A stretch of DNA of 64,000 nucleotides from assembly GCA_003254905.1 (NCBI GenBank), contig QANU01004276.1, positions 116,108-180,107 on the forward strand. Reading direction: 5' to 3'. The notes beneath the pieces are model-generated. The model made no database searches. It was given only the letters and a program-made list of their open reading frames with translations, and was not told the DNA's origin. Shown here one piece after another: positions 23,030 through 34,000 of this stretch (the stretch's first letter is position 1; each line of letters starts with the position of its first letter). The DNA is from Nissolia schottii. Taxonomy: Eukaryota; Streptophyta; Magnoliopsida; Fabales; Fabaceae. The position numbers and the translations under genes were made by a program.

Positions 23030-23490
23030 AAGGTTGATTTTGGGGATTGAAATTTAAAATATAATTTTTAATATAAATTGTGGGCTCAATTTAGTTTTTT
23101 AATTTATTATTATTGTATTATTATATTTTTACTACTTTTTTGTATTAGATAATAATATGATGATATTAGTGTCCATGTGAAAACATTAAATGTTAAAAAT
23201 TTGGCTGTGACAACAATTAAAGTTATAAATTTTAATTGTTATTACACTTTCATTTACCATTGTAACTGTTCTGACGAACTTATTTGCAGCTTCAAGTGGA
23301 TCTACAATTCATATGCAGTCTCATTTGTTATTATTGTCTTTTTAATATGATAAATCAAGAAAAATATGAGTAATAATAATTAAGATTAATTTACCCCACA
23401 ACTTACAATATCAACGATTAAAAAATCAAAATTTAAATTTCAAGAATTAAAATGACTTAAACTTATACTTTCAAAGATCAAAACCGTCAT
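23030..23490. repeat. Possible old inverted-repeat element
   Basis: The left 'TTTGGGGATTGAAATTTAAA' plus 'AATATAAATTGTGGG' and the right, read on the minus strand, 'ATTCTTGAAATTTAAATTTT' plus 'GATATTGTAAGTTGTGGGG' can be aligned loosely. It lies next to 'GTGTGACCCGGGTCGACCC', a GC-rich patch resembling common plant transposon sequence. Ends and target duplication are not defined. Confidence 0.3.
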
Positions 23491-24269
23491 AGTCAGGTGT
23501 GTGACCCGGGTCGACCCAGATTAGTCAAGGTTAAGCCTTGGATACTGGGCAGGTAACTTAAAAAAAGATCAAAATGAATATTACTCGTTTTTAAATCTCT
23601 TACATTTCACGTTTTAAGGGATTTCATTTAATTTGATGAGTTAGTAAGGTTTTTTTAAAAAAATATTTTTTATAACTAAGTTAAGAGGAATACTTTTTAT
23701 TTAATTAATAGTTTATTGATTTTAAAATAATTGTACATTTTTTTATATATGTATTAAAAATATTAAAACATATGAAAAGAAGTAAAAATTTTAGATCAAA
23801 AGGTGACATATTAGAGTGAACCTAAGGAATAATATTTTATTTAATTATCTTTATTTATAGGGAGTGGTGAAAAAAATTATTTAATAAAAATATGTTAAAA
23901 AAGGAAATAATTAATGATATCTAAATTTAGTAAGTGAACAATTATTTTAAAATAATTCAAAATAAAAAGATAAATAACTATTTTAAAATAAGAGAAGTAA
24001 TTTGAATTCAGATCTTTTCTTTTTAAATCTATCACTTTGTACAAACTAAACTCTTTAAATATTTGAAATTTTGTTAGGTATTTAAAAGATTCCTTAAAAC
24101 CAATGTATATTTTTATATATAATAACATAATATATCAAAATTACATATTAAAATACTTTGTCTTGGATTGAGAGTTGGGCATGTCCGTTGAACAGTCAAA
24201 ACAACAATTAAATCTACATTTATAATGAGCACAAAAAGAAGGAAAAAAAAAACCTGTACATTCATATAT

Positions 24270-24360
24270 TGGGGACTGAAAAATAGTTACATTTTTATTT
24301 ATTATTTAACATTAGGGGACCGAGAAATAGTCACATTTTTATTTATTATTTAACATTAGC
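24270..24360. repeat. 43-bp tandem duplication
   Basis: Two adjacent units each read 'GGGGAC(T/C)GA(A/G)AAATAGT(T/C)AC' followed by 'ATTTTTATTTATTATTTAAC' and 'ATTAG'. They differ at three or four sites. Confidence 0.85.
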
Positions 24361-24454
24361 AACATTGAAGTTTCTTAATTTCATACGTATTATCTAAATT
24401 TTTCACTATTACACTATTCTTAGTAACCTAAAATAATATTCTTTTTTTACCTAT

Positions 24455-24575
24455 TCTATTTTTTATTATAAATATACACGTATTAATAACATTTATTTAT
24501 AATATTTACACTAAGTTAACCCTAAACCATTTACTATCTTTCTCATTCTTATCTCTTTTTATCTTTACATCCCCA
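24455..24575. repeat. Left arm of an inverted repeat flanking the copia remnant
   Basis: 'ATAATATTTACACTAAGTTA' and 'CCTAAACCATTTACTATCTT' here recur as reverse complement near 25800-25910. The arms are about 110 bp with a few mismatches, and about 1.2 kb lies between them. Confidence 0.75.
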
Positions 24576-24634
24576 AGAGCAAAAAAAACGAAATGTTTGT
24601 GTGTGTATATATANGTATATATATAATAGTGACA

Positions 24635-25640
24635 TGTTAAACATCTTGATTAAAACAGATGAATGAGACACTGAAAAAGATAAGAGAGAGATAGAGAACA
24701 AAGAAATAATAGTTGTATTATCTAAGTTGTGTTATCTGATATGTACTTTTTACATAGGAAGTTGAGTCTATTTATAGGCTGAGAAGAGAATCAATGTATA
24801 ATGAAAGTAAATCAACCTAAATAAACTAAATCAAATAATATCAATCTAAGATATAAAATATATTTATTTTTATTCTTAACACTCCCCCTCAAGCTAAAGC
24901 ACATGGAGTTTTAAGCTTGTTACAATTAAGCGGAGGTTGTTAAGGGAAAACAAGAGCAGTGCCAAAGACTTGTACGGAAACATCGGGGGCTGCACAGAGG
25001 CAGCGATAGGCAACATCGGGGGACTGCATAATGGCAGCAATAGGCAACATCGAAAACTGCGTGGAGGAGTCACCACCGGCGACTTTGTCAGAGAAGATGC
25101 CGGCAACGAGGCTGGAGATTGAGCGATGGTGGAGCTCACCAACAATGCGGCAACTAGCATCAATGCAACCATGGAGGAGTTGCAGCAATAAACGTGACAC
25201 GGCGACGTGAAAAGAGTACGGATCTGGCAATGACGACGGTGATGGCGAGATCGACGGAGGACGCGGAAGCTGGAGAAAGATGAGGAATCAGAGATTGGAG
25301 GAGGGAGTCATGGCTTGAGAGAGATGGCAAAGGTAGAGAGAGGTCTTGTCTGGAGAGAGATGGGTTCACGGAGGGTACCATGACTCTGATACCATGTTAA
25401 GTTTTATGGTTGAGCAAAGGAAAATAATAAAATAGGATTAGAAATGAATAATTAGAGAGCCAGAAATATAATTAAATTTATGGACTTGATGTATATTGTT
25501 ATTGTATTTTATTACATAGAGATGTTCCTATTTATAATACACAGGCCATTCAGCCACTGCTGTCAAACGTGTATATTATAAAAAATGTCACCAGTAAAGT
25601 TTATGATGAATCTAAACCTATAATATTATTACTCTAAAAA
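24635..25640 (-). mobile_element. Truncated Ty1/copia-type LTR element with mismatched LTRs
   Basis: Read on the minus strand, 'TGGTATCAGAG' (complement of 25384-25394) is the tRNA-Met primer-binding site directly after an LTR end 'TTAACA'. At the other end a purine tract 'GAGGGGGAG' (complement near 24882-24890) precedes a 247-bp LTR occupying 24635-24881, with TGTTAA...TTAACA ends. The interior is only about 500 bp, Ser/Pro-rich when translated, without protease, integrase or reverse transcriptase. The LTR next to the primer site (from 25395 rightward) does not align well with the 247-bp LTR, so the unit looks like a recombined or deleted chimera. The right boundary is approximate. The lone N at 24614 lies just outside. 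Confidence 0.65.
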
Positions 25641-25799
25641 GAAAGATACTTTCGCCCCCTTTAGTTTTGACTTTTACTTCTTATTTAAAATTTTGAACAA
25701 TATTATTTATTATTTAATTAGATTAAAGTACCATTTTTTTTAATTATATTTGTATACACTTTAATGTGAGTGTGTATTAAGTATTTAATATTGTGAAAA

Positions 25800-25910
25800 G
25801 ATAAAAAGAGATAAGAGTGAGAAAGATAGTAAATGGTTTAGGTTTAACTTAGTGTAAATATTATAAATAATATATACATATTTGTAATAATAATAATTTT
25901 TAATAAATTA
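25800..25910. repeat. Right arm of the inverted repeat flanking the copia remnant
   Basis: 'AAGATAGTAAATGGTTTAGG' and 'TAACTTAGTGTAAATATTAT' are the reverse complement of 24455-24575 with small differences. Confidence 0.75.
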
Positions 25911-26590
25911 TAGTGCCATATATAAGCTTCATGGTAAATCGAAGTCAATAATATCATTACTCTTATATTTAGAATAACACACACCACCAAAATTCAATTC
26001 ATAAAATCTCACGTGAAGAGTTGATGTGAGCTGGATGAGAGGAAGACAAAAACATAAAGCGGAACAAATATTGCGTACTGGTCAAAAATGATATGCTAAA
26101 TTTGCACTCAAATAATAATTACATATAAATGTATTAAATTAACCACGTATTTAAATATTAAAAAAGATTATTATTAATGTATTAAAGTGAAATTTAGTGA
26201 GAAATTTTATTATTAAGTTTAGAAATAAAAATAAAATTCATTATTTTAAAATTTTAATAATAAGATCTATTATTTTATCCTATTAAATAAAGAATCTTAG
26301 AGGATAATTGTAATTGTCGTTACAATTACAATAACAGGAATCTAAGGTGAGCAGTTCCCGAGACATATAATGGTGATATGCGAGCCACAACAGCTAAGCT
26401 AAGCCTACCCCTCTGACTCTGGTCCACCATGGCTGGCCACCACTAGTCTACTACCATATTCTTTTTTCTTCCTTGCTATCACTGTTGTGATTGAAACCAC
26501 CCACATTTATTAAAATAAGAAAAGGCTGTTAGTTGGCGTGGAAGGGCATGGAAAAAGAGGTGAATTTCCACGCGTTCCTTTCCCGGTTGG
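25911..26590. other. Upstream region of MIR159
   Basis: AT-rich to about 26330, then more mixed sequence toward the MIR159 TATA box. No coding gene was recognised. Confidence 0.45.
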
Positions 26591-26595
26591 TTCTC

Positions 26596-26603
26596 TATAT
26601 AAA
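26596..26603 (+). promoter_or_regulatory. TATA box of the MIR159 transcription unit
   Basis: TATATAAA occurs in 'TTCTCTATATAAAGC', about 540 bp upstream of the hairpin. Plant MIR genes are transcribed by RNA polymerase II from TATA promoters. The transcription start would lie near 26630. The assignment to MIR159 is by position. Confidence 0.6.
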
Positions 26604-27139
26604 GCTATTCAATAGCTTTGGTACACATCACGGGCTTAAGATAGGGTTCCTCTTCTTGTGCTTGGCGGAGGCGCCTCTCTCCTCTTGTGAACGAGTTCCT
26701 GCTTTCCATTTGTAGCACTACTTGCTAGCTGCATAATATTTGAGATATTTGAGACGCATGTACATGTATCATTCCTTCTTTGATCTATCTGTATGATCTG
26801 AGATTTAGGCTTGCAGCTATCTTGAACATGTTTTTGTTTGCTTGCCTTTTTAGTTAGTTTTGACATGTTAGGTTTTTTGTTGCTAGCTCCCATGGAATCT
26901 CGTCTCTGAACTTTGAACTAACTGTTGAGTTTATTTCTTCTCTGGATTCTTATACACGGTGGTTGTATGTAGTCTTGGATTTTAAGTTTGGTAATGGTTT
27001 TCTTCGTTGACTGATGGCTTAATTTCTTCGATCTCTATATATACATATATACATGCTGGAGTAAGAAGCTAACAGTATTTGGTTAGTTTATGGGTATTCA
27101 AGTGTTAGGGTTTGAATGGTACAAGTAGTGAAAGGGGAG

Positions 27140-27325
27140 AGGGAGTGGAGCTCCTTGAAGTCCAATGGAGGGTCTTGCAAGGTTGATCGTGCTGCTAAGC
27201 TATGGATCCCACAGTTCTACCCTCTCACATGCTTGTGGTAGTCCTGCGGCTTCCATATCTTGGGAGCTTTATTGCCTGATTGTTAGATCCCTTGTTTGGA
27301 TTGAAGGGAGCTCTACACCCAACCC
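27140..27325 (+). ncRNA. MIR159: MIR159 precursor hairpin
   Basis: Positions 27295-27315 carry the 21-nt miR159a-type mature sequence (TTTGGATTGAAGGG then AGCTCTA), matching the canonical plant form. The 5' arm at 27148-27168 (GAGCTCCTTGAAGTCCAA then TGG) is the matching passenger strand and pairs with it. The intervening stretch forms the long, partly paired stem typical of MIR159/319 (for example 'GGTCTTGCAAGGTTGATCG'). miR159 is loaded in AGO1 and represses GAMYB-type MYB mRNAs in anthers, seeds and leaves. The nearest recognisable promoter motif is a TATA box at 26596. A 61-codon ORF that overlaps the hairpin is not a protein gene. In many species the mature form shown here is the most abundant family member. 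Confidence 0.96.
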
Positions 27326-29994
27326 CCTAGTTTCTCTCTCCTCTGCTTGATTTGTTACTCTATATATATATATATTTATATATATATTTTTACATTTTTA
27401 TAATTCAAACCTAATTTGATGTGCTTGTTCAACTAGTTTTCTATTTAATTCTCCATCGATCTGTGCTTAGATGTACCTGCAGGATCCCTGGAGTAGCTAG
27501 GCAGTACCGAGGCGGGGTAGGATCTGAGCCATATAGCAATCAGATCTGTGAGCCTTTGCACATTTTCGGAGATCTGATGAATGGGTTAAATTTTGATGTA
27601 TTGTGAAAGAAAAATCTTACCACTGTAACAGAAAGATAAGAAGTGTTTTATGTATATATTCAATCGCATGCAAGTTCACAATTTAATGTGATTTACCACA
27701 TGTACTAAAATAATTGTGGATGTTAGTTTTCGGAATTTTGGATCTGTGAAGCGGGAATGTTATTGACGCTAAAAATCTAGCAACGATGAGTCCGATAAAG
27801 ATACGGTACCTGCGAATGTGATGACAAAATTAATGAGTTGAATAGTAGAGCTAGGAAGATTAAGTATCGTTGCTGTGCTACACATGGTCAGCGAAACTGT
27901 GTACAAGTAAGGAAAGTGATTAAGAAAAATGAGAGGAATATTTCTCAAGGAAACTGTGTACAACGCAACAGTCACTATGGTTACTTTTATTTCAGAAAGT
28001 TGGTCGGTGCCTCTCTTCTTTTTGAATTTTTCCATTTCTAGTACTGAATGGAAAAGATTATAATGTATGTTGGCTACTATAGAAAGTTGAAAGGCAGTGA
28101 AAAATGTTTCTCGGGGTGAACTCAATACATGAATGTTTTCTTCTTGGAGGTGCCTAATGGCTACTTAATCTGCGTTTGATGATGAGTCATTCCAATCCTT
28201 ACTTTCTTCAAGATTCTCATAAATAATCCTAGTAACAACTTGTTTCGCAGAACCTAACCCTAACCGGTGATCGTTACACGCATCATGGAAAGTATTTACT
28301 AGGATGACTTGGAATGCCAAGAGTTAGCTACGCCTCTGGAAAGCCCTGATGATATTGTAGATTCACGGGCTCTTCTACAATGAGTGTTATATGCTAGTTA
28401 CTTTGATCCAATTGATATAGATGTCAAACTAATAACTAATTGTTAGACATATCTAACTAATTAGGAGCTCCTTTTTGGACATTGTCCAAAGATGAACCCA
28501 CAATTTATTGTGAGTGAATGTTGGATAATGAGCCTAAATAATAAAAGTTCATTTGTATAAACGGTCAAATACTACCTTTGGGCTTAAAGATCACTTCCAA
28601 TTAAATTTACATTTATCTCACTCTAATGAGTGAAATGGCGTTTCAAACACCTACTTCCAAAATGCAAAATTTTGTAATTACTCCACTCGACTAAATCCTT
28701 GGATTATCTATATAATTTATACACTTTCATAATTTTTTTTGAGGAAATAATTTATTTTTTTTTCTGTCCAAATTTGCATTTCATATTTTTCTTTAACATA
28801 ATTACTTTTAAAGCTTTTTTTTTCTTTTTCTAAAAGGTAAATTCACATTATTTGTTAACTGCTTCATCACACTGCAGTTATTGCTCTATTCTTAACTCCG
28901 ACTATTTCTTATCTTTGTCTTCATCACTCTTACATTTTTTTTTTTGGTTACATCTCTTTCTCTTTCTCACATATTTCATATTTGAAACAACACAAAGATT
29001 GAACAAGTGTAGCAAAATCGTGTGCTTTGCACCACAACTAATTCAATACTTGAGAGACATAAATTGGTTAATAATTCGATAAAGACAATTGTGTTGAAAT
29101 AACCTTTTGAGTCTCCAATTTTCTTTTTCTCTATTTCAATTTATAGATTTGTTTATCTTACTCAAACTACTTTATCTTCCTCTTAAGTTGATGTTTGGAA
29201 AACTTAGAAGACGGAATAAGTAGTTGCAATGAAAATTGGTTTAAACAATGGTTGTTTGTTAACTAATAGAATTATTCAAAGTTAATTTTTAGTTAATCTA
29301 ATTTCAGTCAAAAACTAGTTTTAAAAAACTAATTTAGAGTTGGTTTTTCTGATTATTGATTTTCTCTACCAAAAAACTACCTGATCTTTTTCTAAAAATT
29401 TGATTAAACTAACTTTTAAATTAATTTTAAGAGTTGAATTATTATACATTTTGATAATGTAAAATTTATTACATAACATTTTAATTAAATTATTTTATAT
29501 GCATAAGTTTTATATAACGAGAAAGTATATTTATTTTAACTTTTGTGATAGTTTGACTCGAGGACAAGGTAAACAGTACATAGAGATTGAATTTTTTGGT
29601 TTCTAACCATTGATTTTTATTTCGATTAGATATCTAGTTTTATTTTGTAGCCTGTTAACTTTGTTCTTTCAAGCTTCCAAACAGCCCCCATTAAGTCCTT
29701 TTAGATTAAAAATTGGAAGTATAAATTAAATTAAATTAAATTCAGAAGAAAAAGTAGATTACGCACAAAAAATAAACATAGAAAATTCTTTATGTGTGTA
29801 TTTATAAAATATATAAGTAAAATATCTGTGTTAGATTAGATTCCACCTTGGTGAGTCACAAAAGAGAAATAGTAGAATAGTAAGAAGAAGAGGATTCTAG
29901 TAACAAGAACCTCCCTTGTCTCTTTCGCTTTGCATTCTTCCTTGTGCTCGGCGAAGCCCTTGTTCCTATTCAGAATCCCATTCTCCTTCTCACC
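27326..29994. other. Intergenic DNA between MIR159 and eRF3
   Basis: The stretch begins with a TA microsatellite (27360-27392). Then comes mixed sequence likely to include the MIR159 primary transcript tail, then AT-rich DNA. The last 150 bp is the eRF3 leader. No gene, tRNA or clear transposon was recognised between about 27700 and 29800; short ORFs there show no family features. Confidence 0.5.
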
Positions 29995-31034
29995 ATGGGT
30001 ACGTACCAATTCATCCCCTCTTTCTAATTGACTGCACACTTTAACTAAGTATAGATCTCCATGTTCCGAGCTTTTGATAGGTGTGCTCTGATTATTGACG
30101 CGTTGTTGTTAATTATAACGATCGCTCAGCAATCGATATTTTTTTTATTTTTACTTGCAAGTTTCTATTCTGATTATGTATTTATCATATCAACTTGTCT
30201 GCTTGGCAGTAATATTATTCAGTGTTATATCAGTTTCTTCGCAGCTCAATTTTATGAACTTGTTGTGGCAGTAAGCTGATATGCATTTTATGGCGGTGAT
30301 CTTTACTGGGATAGTGTCTCAGTTTATAATTAGTTTTAATTCCAGCCATACTGGGGGGAAAAAAATTATTGCCTTTTTCGAATCAAACTAAAACAATATA
30401 CTTGGAGGTTTTAAGGAACCTGGGGAGTTTGGAGGAAATTTTTATGTCTGTTCTGTTTGAATGGTAGATAATATCGAGGAAGACATCCGTTCTTTACAGC
30501 TTGACTCAGCAGGTAATTCAAAAGCCTGTTGATTTTTGCTTTTTTATTCTTTTCACTACGAAGCTGTGGTCTGGTCCTTTTTTTTTTTTNNNNNNNNNNN
30601 NNNNNNNNNNNNNNNNNNNNNNNNNNNNNNNNNNNNNNNNNNNNNNNNNNNNNNNNNNNNNNNNNNNNNNNNNNNNNNNNNNNNNNNNNNNNNNNNNNNN
30701 NNNNNNNNNNNNNNNNNNNNNNNNNNNNNNNNNNNNNNNNNNNNNNNNNNNNNNNNNNNNNNNNNNNNNNNNNNNNNNNNNNNNNNNNNNNNNNNNNNNN
30801 NNNNNNNNNNNNNNNNNNNNNNNNNNNNNNNNNNNNNNNNNNNNNNNNNNNNNNNNNNNNNNNNNNNNNNNNNNNNNNNNNNNNNNNNNNNNNNNNNNNN
30901 NNNNNNNNNNNNNNNNNNNNNNNNNNNNNNNNNNNNNNNNNNNNNNNNNNNNNNNNNNNNNNNNNNNNCCCCCCCCCCCCATTTTTTGTTTTTGGCTTTC
31001 ATTTGCTAACTTACTTTCAAATAAGTACCACTAT

Positions 31035-31066
<32 letters not shown>

Positions 31067-34000
31067 CATCTGTGTGTGTGTGAGAGAGAGAGAGAGATAA
31101 ACCTGCTTCTGATCATAACATGCATGTGTAAATGCTACATATAGTAGCATCTTTTGTGCTCCCCTTAATACATACTGTGAACTCTCGTTTTTGTATTCGA
31201 AGATTGTTTGAGGCAGAAAGCTATTATCAACTGTTATAACGAGGCCTCTAAAATACATGATAGAAATAGGAGAACTCATTTGTTCCACTTTCCCTTCTTT
31301 CTGTGGGTATTTTGTTAGAGCTTAGAATACAGTCCTTATGATGAATGTTACTATGTTAGTCAGTTAGTGATTTTGGTAGTAGATACTCGTTTGATTTTGA
31401 ATGAATTATTGATAGCTAGAATACACAGACTGCCCACAATTAGGTTTCATTTAATTTATTAATTTATGACAAGCTGTTTTATGCCTATTTGCTTTGTCAG
31501 AACCAGAGAAATTGCTTGCCTATTATTGATGTTTTTGGGAAGCTCATGTTTGTAACTACAGTCTGCACCCAATGCTACTTGTCCACCCTTGAACTTCTCT
31601 CACTTGCTCTTTCATAATGATGAATTAATTTTGTATTTTGTTGCTGCAAAGCCGTAGTATCTTACTGGAAAATTGAGAAATGAAATACATTAGCTCTGTG
31701 TTCGTTTTTTATTGTCTTATTGGTTGCTTGCTGCCCATGTCATCACTTTAATGCCGTGTTAATAATATGAATTAATGATAAAGATTGGAGAGCATTATAT
31801 TATTATTCAAAGAATTTCACTTTGGTTGTACCTTCTTTTTTCCCTTAATTCACTTGGTGGTTTCAGATCCAAAGCAGGATGATTAGGCACAGCCTGTCCA
31901 GGCTGAGCCAAAAGGTAACTGGGAAATGTTTTTAGTATTCAAGTGTGTGATTATGCACATATTGTGCATTTAGATTACTGTTTTGAAGTTAGACAGCTCA
32001 ATGCCAATGAAGAGCACAAGATATAAAGATCCATTTTCTTGTGCTCACGGGATGACTTTGATTTGTAGTGAAAGCTAAAGAAATTCCTTCTGTGCAAGTT
32101 GAGGAAGAGCTGGAGATGAAGAAAAGACATTTGAATGTTGTGTTCATTGGCCATGTTGGTAAGTTGATGAATTCCACACAGTTCCTTTATTAGAATATGG
32201 GTTGCCAGGGTTTCTATTGCCTTTTGTTCAGATTTGATGGCCACCCGTTGTTTTCAAGAGTATTGTTGTTCATGTGCATTATAGGATAAGATGACCATTC
32301 GACTGCTTACAGTTTTTCAACATTATTTGAATCTTAGTTGTTGATCTTACTGGAGGAGTTACACAATGTCCCTTGGAATATGGATATGGGGACCGTATAT
32401 GAAAATTTTACAAAAGCTAGGGTAAAAATAGGTCACATGTACATATAAATTTCATCAAATTTATGTAATAAAACTTACTCAACCTAAATGGTAGCAAGAA
32501 CCATATTGTAACTGAAACGTACCCGTACCGGTGCTTAGGAGGTTCCCATGTTCATTCATTATATTTACTTAAACCATCAGTTTTTATTGTAAAATAAATA
32601 TTGTTCTGGCTGTAATTAATTCTTGCATTTGTTCCAGATGCTGGTAAGTCTACAACTGGAGGTCAGATACTTTTCCTCAGTGGTCAGGTTGATGAAAGGA
32701 CTATACAAAAATATGAGAAAGAAGCTAAAGATAAAAGCCGGGAAAGCTGGTTAGTCATTTACTTTGTTACTTGATTGAAGGTGTTACGTGTACCGTTACT
32801 GCTCTGCTACTTTAACACGCCAATAAAATATTGGCAGAAATAAGCACAAGATAAGTAATTTTATGGTGGGTAAAATTATGTGAATAGAACATTCAATTAA
32901 GCTCTGCAAATTACTTCCTTGGCTTTTTTTGATGTATTGTTTTTCTTCATATTTTACTTTTACTAATATGGAATAAGACATTTTTTCTTATGGTTGTCAT
33001 AATGTCAGTTGTAATGTGCACCTTGAGGTTTAACCTGTTCAAGTGATTATTTTATCTTCCCTTCGTGTTTGGTTTCTTTGCAACTGCATAGCTACTAATA
33101 TTTGTGTGGGACATCATTGTTTATAAATGACAATCGTGGATTGATGATTTGTGTAGCTGCTTGAGTCTGTTGTTTTCTTATACACTCATTAGTTGTCCTT
33201 TACTTCTTAGGCTCTTTTGCTTCTCAAATCTTAGTCTGTGTATCTTTCCAATTATTATTTTTTTTGTGCATATTCTTCTATTGGTTTATAAATTTAGAAC
33301 AGCAGCTTTGGTGATTGAAGTTTTAGATATTTTAGTGTATTTTTAATTATGTTGTCTTTAATGGAAGCATGGACACTTCAAACTATATCAAGTTTGAGAT
33401 TTTTTTGTGTTTTTTGTCATGTCTGTGTCTTTAGCTTAGTAAACATGCTTGATACTAATACTAATCTATATCAAAATTAATAATTTGGAATTTATATGCT
33501 AGGTATATGGCTTATATAATGGACACAAACGAGGAGGAGAGGGTGAAGGTATGAATAAATTCACTAATATAATTTAACTGTTTTATCCCATTTGATGTAG
33601 GCTTTCCTTTTTTTGCTTGTTAATTTTATGAATTTGCTTAGAATTCATAATTAGGGTAAAGTTGTAATAATTGCAGGGAAAAACAGTTGAAGTTGGAAGA
33701 GCACATTTTGAGACAGAGACAACAAGGTTTACAATTTTAGATGCACCTGTGAGTATCTGCATTGCATGATTATCCTCAGCTCTATTTCCCATACCTTGGA
33801 CATGCATATTCTGTAGAGTTAGTAGTCTTCTGTTTGGGATGTGTTAGGGGGCTTTCTCTGAAAAATATCCTTCCCTTGCCTCAGTTGTTATATTTTCCTA
33901 TCTGTATAATAATTCAAATCACTATAATATTAAAATACTACGGTTATGCAGGGTCACAAAAGCTATGTTCCTAACATGATCAGTGGTGCATCGCAAGCAG

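Larger units (their letters stand above)
19017..24454. other. AT-rich intergenic DNA between MOS4 and the copia remnant
   Basis: No protein gene or structured RNA was recognised. The stretch holds the second copy of the long inverted repeat (21285-21992), a weak inverted-repeat element (23030-23490), a duplicated 43-bp unit (24270-24360) and long A/T tracts. The open frames present are short and lack family features. Confidence 0.55.

Noticed and set aside
24894-25381. Gag protein gene in the copia remnant
   Set aside because: The minus-strand frames are short and Ser/Pro-rich, with no zinc knuckle or gag motif.
27165-27350. 61-codon protein over the MIR159 hairpin
   Set aside because: It is explained by the hairpin; there is no protein signature.
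30501-31100. Long open frames across the gap
   Set aside because: They consist mostly of unknown residues translated from N and are artefacts.
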